Assembly (NCBI GenBank): GCA_964430205.1
Contig: CAYSER010000012.1
Location: forward strand, 1-24,862
Origin: CAJBLF01 sp964430205
Lineage (GTDB): Bacteria > Patescibacteriota > Gracilibacteria > Absconditabacterales > Absconditicoccaceae
Direction: 5' to 3'
Length of the DNA stretch: 24,862 nucleotides
Each line of letters opens with the position of its first letter. Within the stretch, counting starts at the first letter, position 1. A program made the translations under genes and the position numbers. This document shows, piece after piece, positions 1 through 9,587 of this stretch. Below the pieces are notes generated by a model. It had not been told where the DNA came from. It saw only the letters and a list, made by a program, of their open reading frames with translations, and made no database searches.

Positions 1-6
1 CCTATG

Positions 7-33
7 AAAAAAAAAGCCCGCACCAGCGTGCGG
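7..33 (-). terminator. Rho-independent terminator after the murG unit
   Basis: On the minus strand a perfect 6-bp stem CCGCAC/GTGCGG with a GCTG loop (18-33) is followed by GC and a run of nine T (7-15). It lies about 60 bp past the last stop codon of the murG operon and should end that transcript. Confidence 0.85.
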
Positions 34-95
34 AACAGAAAAAAACTCCCATTATGAAGCTATTTTCATTGTGAGAAAGAAAACAATGTCATCCC

Positions 96-488
96 TTATG
101 CAGCCGTTGAGTAGGTGATTTCCTCTTCCTGATGCTCAGCTTCGTGCCTCTCCATAGGATCCTCGGGGAAGTCACACGCAGGGTCACGATGAGTATTGAA
201 TTCGACTATTCCATTGCCCAAGGCTCGGACCATCTTTTCGTAGGTCTCTCCTGGGAGTATATAGCTCATGCAACAGGAACAGAAATGGGTCATCTTGGCT
301 TTGTGTATTGAAGATCTCAGCAGATACGAGCCATTCTTCCTTACTGTCTTCAACGCCTGAACAGCCATGGCTTTCGTGCCTTCTCCGAGCGACATCAATG
401 TCTGCGATGATGTAGACATCGATTCAGCATCAGTGATGGTTTCCTTGTGATCCATTGGCCCTGCCTCATGGAATAAAACATTATCCAT
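96..488 (-). CDS. Small zinc-finger-like hypothetical protein
   Basis: A 130-aa protein with no function I can name. The middle carries a Cys-rich knuckle, FCSCCMSYILPGETYEK, followed by HRDPAC, a spacing that could bind one zinc ion. Similar 'CxxC..I..Ge.Y' treble-clef-like pieces occur in small phage and accessory proteins, so a nucleic-acid or protein-binding role is possible but unproven. The N-terminal 45 residues are Ser/Thr/Met rich and look unstructured; the tail is acidic. The ATG at 488 overlaps the murG stop by 8 nt, which suggests translational coupling. A second in-frame ATG at 455 is possible and has a purine-rich upstream stretch. The frame contains no TGA codon. It is the last gene before the terminator. 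Confidence 0.7.
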   Translation of the reverse strand: MDNVLFHEAGPMDHKETITDAESMSTSSQTLMSLGEGTKAMAVQALKTVRKNGSYLLRSSIHKAKMTHFCSCCMSYILPGETYEKMVRALGNGIVEFNTHRDPACDFPEDPMERHEAEHQEEEITYSTAA

Positions 489-1584
489 CCAACAAACTCT
501 CCCAAATGATACGCTTAGCGGAGGAAATGATCGCTTTTTTGTCTTTTTGCTGAGGGATCTTCTTATACCCTTTGAAATGCTTGATCGCATTACCTAGTTG
601 GAATTCGAAATCATAGTCTCTCTGATTGATCATGATATCGTTGTAATACCTGACATATCGTTTTGCATTGTCGTATTGGTCATGGGTCCGAGGGATAGGA
701 ACGATGATCTGCTTCATGTCATAGAGCTTCTGTTCTGCTAACGATGTCGTCCCTCAACGGGTGATGGCGATATCGCACTTGCTATAGAGTTCACCCATCT
801 CCTTTTGGCTGATAAAGCCATACGTATGCACATGGGGGTACTTGTCGAACAATGTCGACATCTCATCATTTTCTAGCCCAAGTACGATGAAAAAATCAAA
901 ACCAGTAGCTAGGTCTGGCATAAATTCCAGGAGGTGTAAAAGATTCTGGTAGAGTCTTTTGGATCCTTGGGACCCTCCTACCACCAATATCTGCGTCTTT
1001 GCAGTATGTTCGGGGTGGATATCTGCAATGATGTCTTTTGACAGTATCTGACCTATCGCTTTCCCCTCAGGCAACGCCCCTTCGAATCAGAGGAACGTAT
1101 GCTTTGCGAAACGGCTCGCCATTCTGTTGACGAGTCAGGGATGAGTGTCTGACTCATGGACTATGATCCTCTTGCGGAGCAGTGCAGCAGCCAGCACTAC
1201 CGGCAAAGCCACATAGCCGCCTTTACAGAAGACAACATCGACATGATTGACAAGGAGCTGGATTATCGCTTGAAAACATCCGCAGATGAATCGGAAAATA
1301 TCCACGATATTCTTGAGCTGCGATTTCCGATAGGTCTCCCTACGAAGCTTCCCTGAACAGATGGGTATGAAGGTCAATCCTTGGTCATGATCACTTCATT
1401 GCAGCTCTTTGCATACTTTCTCTTCCAAACTCCTTTTGGATCCGAATCGATAGATTCTCTCTACCTGATCAGAGAAATCAGGCGTTTCTCTTAAAAATTC
1501 GATTAGGCTCCTGATGGGGAATACGTGCCCTCAGGTTCATCACCCGGCCATACCTATTCTCAGACTTTTGTGGATACGATCCAT
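481..1584 (-). CDS. murG: UDP-GlcNAc:lipid I N-acetylglucosaminyltransferase MurG
   Basis: A 367-aa GT28 glycosyltransferase, normal length for MurG. It adds GlcNAc to lipid I on the inner face of the membrane to make lipid II for peptidoglycan. The N-terminal glycine loop AGGGTGGHVFP is at residues 13-23; three of its glycines are TGA codons. Later come KGGYVALPV, HESDTHPGLVNRMA (TGA for Gly), LVVGGSQGSK and the UDP-GlcNAc-site segment ITRGGTTSLAE, where the first Gly after Arg is TGA. About seven TGA codons are needed to join the frame, all at plausible glycines. I chose the ATG at 1584; no clear Shine-Dalgarno is seen. It overlaps the next gene by 8 nt. No other mur or division genes lie beside it, so it is apart from a classical dcw cluster. 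Confidence 0.95.
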
Positions 1585-1628
1585 ACGGGTTGGTAACAAA
1601 TAAAGGCTGACATGTTGAAGTGGGGAAG

Positions 1629-1656
1629 CATTGAAACATTGAAACGTTGAAACATT
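1629..1656. repeat. Short tandem 8-bp repeat upstream of murG
   Basis: About three and a half copies of an 8-bp unit (cattgaaa / cgttgaaa) followed by A/T-rich variants of 'ttaattct' to about 1690. It is one of several low-complexity slippage tracts that sit only in the gaps between genes in this window. Confidence 0.6.
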
Positions 1657-1708
1657 TACATCCTTAATTCTCAATTCTTAATTCTAAATTATGATTTATG
1701 TTTTTTCT

Positions 1709-2026
1709 CTAGAAGTCCTCGAATGTTTCACTCACCTTGACCTTCTTTTTCTTGGATTGGACCTCCTTGATTTTGTCACCCATATTCGCTTTGGCTATGG
1801 TATAATCATACTGATTCTGCAATGAGATCCGTTTATGCTCCGGATCATCGAAAACAATCGACAAAAGGATGTCCCGATGTACGGTAATATTCCTTTTCCC
1901 TTTGATCAATTCGTTGACCTCGGAGATCTTTTTCCCGATGAGCGATGCGAAAGCTTTCTGCGTCAATCATCTGCTGGTGAGTTCGTGCTGGATCAGTTTT
2001 CCAGGATGTTGATGTTCTGTGGCCAT
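1709..2026 (-). CDS. HigA-family antitoxin (XRE-type HTH), orphan
   Basis: A 105-aa HigA-type antitoxin. It opens with the family hallmark HPGKLIQHELTSRGLTQKAFA (two pieces joined by one TGA read as Gly at residue 20), followed by the recognition-helix region IGKKISEVNELIKGKRNIT and the downstream 'SLQNQYDY' motif seen in HigA proteins. It should bind DNA as a dimer and neutralise a HigB/RelE-type mRNA interferase. No HigB-sized gene (about 90 aa) is found on either side: 2027-2614 has none and murG lies downstream. The Lys-rich tail VQSKKKKVKVSETFEDF is an addition of about 20 residues. It may be a stand-alone regulator or the survivor of a lost toxin pair. The ATG at 2026 is the only start that keeps the N-terminal motif. 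Confidence 0.85.
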
Positions 2027-2614
2027 GATGAAATACTAAATGACTAAATTTATGAGTTCCTATGATTTTTGATTTTTCTATAGTTCTATGAATTAGTGAA
2101 CTTTTATTGTTCTATATATTTCTCATTCCAATTCAATCTCTTTTCACTTATTCTACGAATTAGTGAATTTTTTATTTTTACTCCTTATTCTAAGCTTTTT
2201 CTTCCATGAAATCATTCATCCATTTGTTGTGATCTTCTGGATCCTTTATTCTTTCTCTTCTCTATTTTTCACTTATTCATTGAATCAGTGAATACATATT
2301 TTTTTCTCCACTACTATATATATAGTATATTTTTATCTTATAGTTCACTGATTATATAAAACAGTGAATCTTTATTTTTTATCTATTATTTATTCTTTTG
2401 TACTTATAATTCATTGATTATATGAAACAGTGAATTTTTGTTTTTTTTTATAAAAAAAAGAGACAACGCTTCTTTCAGAGAAATTTTTCATAGATACATA
2501 TACTAGAGTCTATATATTTACAAAAAAACGTGCATATTTACAGTATTTCCCTAGTTATTGTGTGATATATGGTATTTATTTGACATATTTATATTGGTAT
2601 GTTTTTATTTTCTT
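2027..2614. other. AT-rich intergenic region, no gene seen
   Basis: A 588-bp stretch, much more AT-rich than its surroundings and full of stop codons in all frames, even with TGA read through. Its one organised content is the set of five 25-bp palindromic repeats annotated separately. Any promoter for the HigA-like gene must lie here. Confidence 0.7.
2076..2434. repeat. Array of five 25-bp imperfect palindromes
   Basis: Copies at 2076-2100 (degenerate left arm), 2143-2167, 2268-2292, 2344-2368 and 2410-2434. Each is 25 bp, begins TTCA(C/T)T and ends AGTGAA, so each is an inverted repeat with a short centre: at 2143 the arms TTCACTTATTC and GAATTAGTGAA pair at 10 of 11 positions around TAC; at 2268 the arms pair at 11 of 12. 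Start-to-start spacing is 67, 125, 76 and 66 bp, so the 125-bp step may hide a lost copy. Most copies are followed on the plus strand by T-rich sequence. No cas genes are present and the units are palindromic with AT-rich, related spacers, so this is not a CRISPR. They may be operator sites, iterons or transposon-like ends. Confidence 0.75.
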
Positions 2615-3334
2615 TTACAGCACTTTTTTATCATGCAAATGTGCTCTTAGCTTATTCATATCAATAGTTCCCTTCTCTATCTCATCCTTATGATGATCAA
2701 TAAATATATCCCATGCCTGGCGTCCATAATCATTCCTCTCTCCTTCACTTGGTTGGTCTCCTAACTCCGGTTCGGTGAAAAACTGATGGATAAGATCATC
2801 CATAATGAGAAGTATCTCTTCTTCATAAGCATTCATTATCAGATCATCATAAAGCTCATCATTTGATCTTACCACTACTTCTTCCATTTTCTCCTTGGAA
2901 GACCTTATTCCATTGATCAAACTCCCCATAAGCGAAAATACCGCCCTATATCCTATATCGCTATTCCTTATCCTTGGTCATATTTCCTGATTAAACATCG
3001 CTTTGAGCATATTCGTGAACATAGCATCCTTTTCTTGACTCAATGCCTTCAATCTCCTTACTTCCTGAGGAGCGATGGTTTTCTCCTTCTTCTTCTTTCT
3101 GAGCATAAAAAGCTCATTATCTATCATCTGTATATGATCCATATGCTTTTCCTTGAACTCTCTCCAATCTGTCCTGACCTTATTGATAGCGGCACAGAAC
3201 GTCTGTGCATCAATATATCCTGGGATCAACATTTTCCGCGTGGTTAAAAATTCCGGCTTATTTTGGAGATATTCTACGGCCCATGTCGGAGTAATCGGTT
3301 TCAAGCCAAATCGATGAGAAGGGGTATTTATCAT
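2615..3334 (-). CDS. Hypothetical protein, 239 aa
   Basis: I do not recognise this protein. One TGA, read as Gly in FNQEIGPRIRN (around residue 119), joins two open stretches of similar size. The N-terminal half is basic and helical (REFKEKHMDHIQMI, LRKKKKEKTIAPQEVRRLK); the C-terminal half is strongly acidic (NDELYDDLIMNAYEEEILLIMDDLIHQFF). There are no membrane segments and no cysteine clusters; the product is likely cytoplasmic. The ATG at 3334 is preferred; a GTG two codons earlier is also open. It lies 69 bp downstream of the 537-aa gene on the same strand, so the two probably form an operon of unknown function beside the palindrome array. Such charged, helical, unassigned proteins are typical of phage-derived or defence-type accessory loci, but nothing here proves that. 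Confidence 0.75.
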
Positions 3335-3403
3335 AACCACATGCTAACAAATAAATCGTAATAAGTATATTCATATCGTCCAAAAATGTCAAATCCTGTC
3401 TAG

Positions 3404-5017
3404 TTAGAAATCCAATGTCAGTTGGTGATCTGCAATGGTTTTCTTCACGGTTCTATCAATGGTTTTTCTTTCGTCGGTACAGATGGACTGCACCCTTTCT
3501 TGCTTTACCTTCTGTTTCTCGGTTCGTTTCTTTTCAAACAGCATATCAAATTCTTTCTTAGTGACCAGGCTGTGTATATACTGCAATATCTCTTCCAGAT
3601 TCTGATCCGAATTGATCAATCTCTCCAAGGCATCATGGTTATGCTTCTGCGCTTTCTTGTAGAGACTAGCCTTTATTTGGTAGTAATTATTGAGCCTATT
3701 TATCACCATCCCGAACATCTTCCAGTACTGTACCGGCACCTGATAACGCTTCAGATATCTCTGCTGGATCTTGATGAGCGACTCGAGATCTCTGGATCTC
3801 CTGGGCTTATCTTCAAATACCACCGATGATTCCATATCCGATTCAGCCTTTTTCAAGGTCTGGCGCAATTGGCTCAAAAGCTCTGCAATCAGAGTATCCT
3901 CGGACTGATGTTTTTCAAGGATAGCTATCGTGACCAACAGTTTTTCTTTCTTGTCCTTTGCGGTATGGTAGGCAGGATTGATTAATTCTCGCATCCTTTC
4001 TATCTTCTCGATATTCTCTCTACGATCTTTCATGACCTCTCTACGGATAGTATCTACTGACGTATTTCTCGGTCTGAGGCAATAGGTATCCAGATAGTCT
4101 TCCCGATCCCTCAAATCCTCATCAATCGCATTCTTGTACATCATCTCCAAGGGGATACTGTTTTCATCGATGGTGGAGAAGAACTTCTTTTTGATATCCG
4201 CAACCGATAATGAATGATCAATGCCCTTACGTTCCCTGAGCAAGGTCAACATATCGTCTATTATCGTTTCAAACAGCTTATTGGGTTGGTGCTTTCTGAT
4301 GTTTATTATCACTTGGCTTTTGACCAATGCCTGAAGAAAAATAAAGAGAAAATAATGATTGATCAACCCTCTAATCTGAATCGGTGATTCTTCATCCTTT
4401 AAAATTTTTTGCTTGTAGGTGTCAACTGTCTTGTCTATGTGTGTCCATAAGAGATCCTGAAGCTGGGGATAGGTCTTTTCTGTAAGGAGTCTGTGATCCT
4501 TTGGTATCCATATTGTCTTCTCTTTTTCCTCTGCTCCTTTAGTGCGCTTCTTTTTGCGTTGTCAGCTGAAAAACGTATCTCGATAGAGATCTCTTGACCC
4601 CTCCATCTGTGTTCATTCTTTCCTGGATATCTGGATCATATCATACCGGACGCTATCTCTCAAGGCATTATTATATCCCATACCTCACGGTGTCTCGTTC
4701 GCAATCTGATCGAAGAGATCATCAAAAAGAGGCCTGAGCGTAGCAAGAAGGGCTGACTGTGTGGCATGGATATGAGCTATCTGGTTCTCGATGTCCTGTG
4801 CCCTTTCTGGATCTCTTGGATTGGCTAATAACCCTTCCTGCTCTTTCTGTAATTCATGATAATGCTGACTATTCTCTTCCAAAGACGACAGAATATAGGC
4901 AATCTCCCCTTGCTCTTTGATGATCACTCCTTGAAGTTTCTGCAAGAGGAGCTCTTGCTGAGCATCCATCAGCTCTTTCCCCCTATACCAGAGATCGTTT
5001 CACACCATCTCGGACAT
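3404..5017 (-). CDS. Hypothetical helical protein, 537 aa
   Basis: I do not recognise this protein. Read with UGA = Gly it is one continuous frame; under the standard code it breaks at ETP[G]G, at KE[G]T and at FFS[G]Q. Residues 17-100 are predicted coiled coil (repeated EEN..HYHELQKEQE pattern). Around 140-150 is a basic patch, GQRKKKRTKG. Residues 218-238 (LINHYFLFIFLQALVKSQV) are hydrophobic but not clearly membrane-spanning. The rest is long charged helices ending in a KKRTEKQKVKQERVQ stretch. No ATPase, nuclease or HTH motif is visible. The ATG at 5017 was chosen: a GTG six codons earlier is also open, and an in-frame stop lies just before it. It is followed by the 239-aa gene, and together they may act as a pair. 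Confidence 0.75.
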
Positions 5018-5108
5018 AAAAAAACATATAAACACCTAAACGATCAGCATACAGCATCGCAGGTCAATGAGATACAAGTCCTTCATCCTTCATCATTCAT
5101 TTTTCATC

Positions 5109-5134
5109 AAAAATATCGTTGTCCTCTAACGATA
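5109..5134 (-). terminator. Terminator of the LCP-rnc-secF-rluA operon
   Basis: On the minus strand a 7-bp perfect stem TATCGTT/AACGATA with a 7-nt loop (5114-5134) is followed by five T (5109-5113), about 55 bp after the pseudouridine-synthase stop. The T-run is short, so termination may be partial. Confidence 0.6.
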
Positions 5135-5137
5135 ATT

Positions 5138-5165
5138 CGTATACACATTTATATGTCTATGTCAA
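5138..5165 (-). promoter_or_regulatory. Candidate sigma70-type promoter for the 537-aa gene
   Basis: On the minus strand TTGACA (5160-5165) and TATACG (5138-5143) are separated by 16 bp, close to the housekeeping consensus. It sits inside the gap upstream of the 537-aa gene, but the hairpin at 5114-5134 would lie at the very start of its transcript, so the assignment is uncertain. Confidence 0.4.
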
Positions 5166-5188
5166 TTTATCTTTTACTTATTATTTTT

Positions 5189-5914
5189 TTAGTCATCTAT
5201 CTGAAATCCTACGCTCCGGAGACAGAGATTTCCTGGTTCCTTATCTTTGCCATACAAGGTATCGCCGATGACTGGATATCCTATTCCCGCCAAATGGACC
5301 CTGATCTGATGTCTGACACCTTTATAAATCCCCACCAGAAGGGTACTGATATCATTTTTCTTGTCCGTATGAAGCACTCTGACTATCGTCGTCGAGTTAT
5401 GGACTTTACCCCTTCATTTTTCCTGATCCTTTGGCCCACGGACAAATACCATCCTATCTACCTTGTATTTATGATGCATGATAGGCATATCTATCTCAAA
5501 TGATGATTCCTTGGGTGTCCCTTGTATCTGAGCGATATACCGCTTATGGATCTTGCCCTCTGCCTGGAGCTTTCTATAGCGTACCATCGCCTCTTTACTC
5601 TTGGCGAAATAGAGGAATCCTGCGGTATCATTATCGAGTCTATTGAGCAATCACAATTCTCATGATTTTCCAAACAATCTTGCTTGATGGTCTATAGCAA
5701 CCTGTTTGAAGGTCACCTTGACGAATCCAGGGAGATCGATATAGGGCGATATAGCCTTTGGTACGGGAAAATCTATCTTACGATCAGGCTGTTGACCAAG
5801 CAGGATGTCAAGGAAACAGAGTTCTTTGCCGAATGTCGTTGGCAGACCGCTTGGCTTCCGCATCACGAAAAAATCGTCATTATGATAACATATTATCTTT
5901 GATAAGAGGTCCAA
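5189..5914 (-). CDS. RluA-family RNA pseudouridine synthase
   Basis: A 241-aa enzyme that converts uridine to pseudouridine in rRNA or tRNA. The catalytic block NRLDNDTAGFLYFAKSK holds the Asp at residue 94. RHQIRVHLAGIGYPVIGDTLYG near the C-terminus is the second RluA-family motif. No S4 domain precedes it, so it is the short type (like TruC or RluC without S4). TGA codons encode Gly in KSGELGLLNR (two) and in EKGRGK, joining three pieces. An in-frame TAA sits two codons ahead of a TTG at 5914, and the next Met is inside the conserved start of the fold (FVMRKPSGLPT), so a TTG start at 5914 is the best choice. It lies 30 bp after secF and is the last gene of that operon. The exact RNA target cannot be told from sequence. 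Confidence 0.9.
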
Positions 5915-5943
5915 AACTTATGGATATTATATCATAAAGGTAC

Positions 5944-6912
5944 TTATTTCTGAGCCAACATTTCCTTCCTTTCTTTGCGATATTTTCACAACATGATATA
6001 TGCAAGCGGCGCAGACATGAAAATAGAGGAGTAGGATCAGAAAAGCACTCACATTCCGATCGTGAACGCAAATTCCTTGATAGATCCTGTTCCTAATAAG
6101 AACATCGCCACGATGACCAAAAAGACTGCCAAGACCGTTCCAATAGATCTTCTCATCGTCTGCCGAAGGCTATCCTCAAATATCTTACCGTAGAGCATAC
6201 CTTTTTGCCCTGCCTTATTCTTAACGTTTTCCCTGATCCTATCAAAGATGATAATGGTATCGTTGATACTGTATCACATATTGGTCAATACCGCTATGAT
6301 AAATATCGTGTTCACCGTCATCGTCTTATCTAGCATCATCCGGACTCCATATGCGCCGGCGGGCACTCCTACATCGAAGATCATGGTCCCTACAACAACT
6401 GCAGCCAAGACGCTCGGAGAGATCTCTTTTCTGATGCCCGCAAACGAGAACATCATATAGATCGCCATCAGAATGACCCCAACTATTAGCGCATTCTTCG
6501 CTGATTTCTGCATATATGACCCGACGCTAGGTCAGGTGATCGATTGCTCAATTACCTCATTAGTGCTCTTGATGAATCCCTTTTGAACCAATAATGACTG
6601 TAGATCTTTGGAGAGGATGTTCACATTTTCATCGCTTTCCACTTGAGTCCTAACAGAGAGCTTGGTCTGCCCTTGTTCAATCTGTATCCCTATGTCGCTT
6701 TCAGGATATCATTTTTCCTTGAGATATGAGGCAATCTCATTTTTCACTGCCATCTCATCGAGTGATCCTGCCATGGTAATCTTGACTCATCATGTGAATT
6801 CCTCGGAAAATTTCGCATTGGAGAAAAAGAGATACAATGCGACGATCAAGACCACAAATCCTATACTCACCCGCGTATATGATCTTTTGATAATACAAAA
6901 CGGTGCTTTCAT
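5944..6912 (-). CDS. secF: Protein translocase subunit SecF
   Basis: A 322-aa membrane protein of the SecDF accessory complex, which uses the proton gradient to help pull secreted proteins through SecYEG. Order: first membrane segment at about residues 12-30, the FTGGVKI motif (both Gly as TGA) typical of the SecF extracytoplasmic start, the periplasmic domain, then five more membrane segments including NDTIIIFDRIRENV and the C-terminal GTGSIKEFAFTIGMG-LFGSYSSIF signature. About nine TGA codons are read through. The start ATG at 6912 follows an in-frame TAG. No secD is adjacent, although in most bacteria secD precedes or is fused to secF. It sits about 100 bp after rnc and 30 bp before the pseudouridine synthase. 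Confidence 0.93.
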
Positions 6913-7015
6913 CTAAACTTCGATTATATAAATAAAAACGTTAGGAACTGTATGGTTTTAGCTTGTCTTTTCAAGACTAAGCCGATTTTTATCCTCTTCA
7001 CTCTATCCGTGAATC

Positions 7016-7738
7016 TTACTTTTTCATCGCTTCATAACTATTCATCGCCCCATCTTCCTGAGCTTTCTTCTTATTGGAACCGAATCCTTCGCCGATTTTC
7101 TTGCCCATGACATAAATCTCCGATTTATATTCTGTCACATTGCCCTTCTCATCCTTCATGAATTCGATATCACGATATTCAGGGATTATCTTATGCTTCT
7201 TCTGGACTATTTCCTGTATCATCGTCTTATAGCTTTTCACTGGTTTCTTCTCGATGCTCTCGAGCTTGCTATAGACATATCTCTGGATGAACGCCTCTGC
7301 GGCCTCGGTCCCGATGTCTATGTAGACGTATCAGATCACTGCTTCCAACGTATCGGAGAGGATGGAATCTTTCTGTCTTCATTGGGTTTTCTCCTCTCAT
7401 TTACTGATAAACACCTTCTCATTGAGTTTTATATCTCTCGCTATCTCAGCCAAAATCTCTTCCCTGACCAAAGCGATCTTATATAACGTCAAATCCGATT
7501 CTGCCATCTTCGGATGATTCAGAAACAAGAGCTTATTGATAACGGCTCACAATATCCCATCTCCCACGAATTCAAGCCTTTCATTGTGAGTGAATACGTC
7601 CTTAAAGTCAGCTGCATATGACTTATGCACAAATGCCAGCATCATCATCTCTTCGTTGTGGACATTTTTTGTCGGAATACCCAAGGACTGAAGATATTCC
7701 ATGATGCTCTTTTTCTTTTTTAGCACTTGATCGAACAT
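7016..7738 (-). CDS. rnc: Ribonuclease III
   Basis: A 240-aa double-strand-specific endoribonuclease that processes rRNA precursors and other structured RNA. The catalytic signature NERLEFVGDGILG spans residues 52-64, with the last Gly as TGA; the second acidic segment LSDTLEAVIGYVY follows. Residues 167-240 form the dsRNA-binding domain, ending in GEGFGSNKKKAQEDGAMNSYEAM. Four TGA codons are used as Gly. The canonical 'GDAVL' is GDGIL here, a mild change. Length and domain order are normal. It lies 33 bp downstream of the LCP gene and upstream of secF, and is probably co-transcribed with both. Confidence 0.95.
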
Positions 7739-7771
7739 ACATAATGCACAAGAAATAAAGAGTTGAGTCGG

Positions 7772-9253
7772 TTACTTGTAATAATTGAATGGCGTAAGCG
7801 CTAATTTGTCTATATAATTATTTCCCAGGACCAGCAAGAGGTCTGTTCATGAATATTGCTGAACCAAAAGCGGGTCCGGCTCTGAAACGACTTGATTGAT
7901 ATCGACAAAAAACTTTAACGTATCGATAGTCTTTTCGTATGCTCCTGTTCCCAACACGTAGACCGTAGTCCCTGTCAATGTCTGCGAAGAATTCTCCGTA
8001 TCGATGATATTGAATGCATATTTCTTAAGTTTGACTGCAAGCTGATTAGCGAATCCTTCAGATTTCCTGATGGTCGCCTTTGCATATTTCTTGTCGATAC
8101 CATTGAGTATGGCTATCTTCTGGTTTTCGATCAGATAGTCCTGGTTATGTGCCACGAAAAATGCGAAATTCTTGGTATAGTCATAGAATGATACCGCCGT
8201 CGGTCATCATCATCAGATCGGAATGATAGCTGAAGCGCCATCATACAACGCTCTCGGAGGAGTGTACAGGAAACATCAAGGATAGGAATATTTGTAGGTG
8301 ATGTTTGAACATTCTGTCGTGAATCCGAAGGAGAAGATATTGTCCATATTATATGCATACCTTGCTAGTCCCAATATTTCCGAAAGTGAGATATTGGTTG
8401 TCACCATCTTGGTATAATCAGCATAGAGTCATTTTAGTTTGCTGATATTGCCCAATCCATTAGCTAAGAGCTTGTTGATGATGCCTTTGATGATGAGCTG
8501 TTGCCTCAGAGATCTTGAAAAATCCGACGTCGAATGTCTTGATCTAGCATATTGCAACGCCCTATCTCAGCTAAGCAATAGTGTTCATGAATCGAAGTGC
8601 ACCGTCATATATCCTACCTCATTGCTCGGATAGGTGGTATCCGTAAATGTCCATGGGTTCTCGACCGTTATCCCTCACAGCCTATCTATGATATCCTTGA
8701 ATCACTGGAAATCGACTATCGCATAGTAGGGTACCTTGATTCCCACAATCTCTTCCAGTTTATTGGATAACGCAATCGCTCCTGATGCGATATCGTTTCC
8801 TTTTCTTACGTGACGCGCGAATAAGGCATTGATCCTCCCTATGATCTGCATTCCCGTATCATAGACATACAAATCCCTTGGTACGGAAATCATGGTCAGT
8901 GCCTTTTTCTTAGGATTGAATGATGCTACCATGATAGAATCCGCAAGATATCCTCAAGCATGTGTTATTCATCCGAATCCGACGATCATGATATTGATGT
9001 TTCAGAGATCATCCTTGACCATATCATCACCCATCGTGGAAGATACTATACTGACCGTTGATTTTCCGATATATCCTCAGAGGATATGCGCTCATAAGAT
9101 AAGATATTTCCCTATAAAAAACACCATCCCTATACAAGCAAGGATAATGAATATCTTGAATACTCCTGCCGATCATGAAAATGGCCTATACGATGTATAA
9201 TTATTTAATTCACCGATGGTCTTGTTCTTGAATTTTTTCTTTCTCAACAACAT
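7772..9253 (-). CDS. LytR-CpsA-Psr (LCP) family cell-wall protein with LytR_C domain
   Basis: A 493-aa protein. LCP enzymes move undecaprenyl-linked polymers (teichoic-acid-like or capsule glycans) onto peptidoglycan on the outer face of the membrane. A short cytoplasmic N-terminus is followed by a membrane anchor at about residues 31-57. The LCP domain (about 75-310) shows NINIMIVGFGG, MISVPRDLYVY, VDFQGFKDIIDRLGG and the catalytic-pocket motif ALQYARSRHSTSDFSRSLRQQ. Its C-terminal third (NQKIAILNGIDKKYAKATIR...) looks like the LytR_C partner domain. The gene needs many TGA codons as Gly, including four in a row at 8204-8215. The start ATG is at 9253. It leads the operon with rnc, secF and the pseudouridine synthase. 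Confidence 0.92.
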
Positions 9254-9258
9254 GCCTC

Positions 9259-9559
9259 TTTACGTAAAATAAAAAATGACCCTAAGACGTATGGTTTTCA
9301 TCTGTCGATAAGGTATAGTATATTTATCCTTAACATCAAGCAAAAATACTGTTTTTCTCTTTATCGTTCATATCAAGATATCTTGCTTCTCTCTATGTAA
9401 ATCATTCCGTTTTCTTATGCAAGAATACTTACACTTATCATAAAAAGTCAAATCAAATTGCTTACCACTCTCCCAAAATTTGCAAATTTTCCATTTCTGA
9501 GTAGAATTATCCTGTATATTGGATGTATCTTCCCTTTGTCTTATCACATCCTTTATCAT
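9259..9559 (-). CDS. Possible small hypothetical protein, 99-100 aa (doubtful)
   Basis: An open frame of about 100 aa with one TGA read as Gly, ending 5 bp before the LCP start. It has a few cysteines (KICKF, YDKCKYSCIRK) and many basic residues. Composition is AT-driven and there is no motif I recognise. It fills the gap between the divergent LCP and pilT genes, which must also hold their promoters, so it may well be non-coding. Confidence 0.25.
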
Positions 9560-9587
9560 GTCCCATTTTATTCGTTAGTCACCTATC

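Noticed and set aside
2076..2434. CRISPR array
   Set aside because: The 25-bp units are full palindromes with variable arms, the intervals are AT-rich and alike rather than unique spacers of even length, and no cas gene is present.
4856..5503. 215-codon plus-strand frame across the 537-aa gene and the pseudouridine synthase
   Set aside because: It overlaps two better supported minus-strand genes and the gap between them, and has no family motif.
5189..5914. Pseudouridine synthase as a pseudogene with three frameless pieces
   Set aside because: All breaks are TGA in one frame at Gly positions; with code 25 the gene is intact. The same holds for murG, secF, rnc, LCP, hflX and rny.
6913..7015. 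Terminator between rnc and secF
   Set aside because: An imperfect hairpin is present (GCTTaGTCT / AGACAAGC) but no T-run follows, so read-through into secF is more likely.
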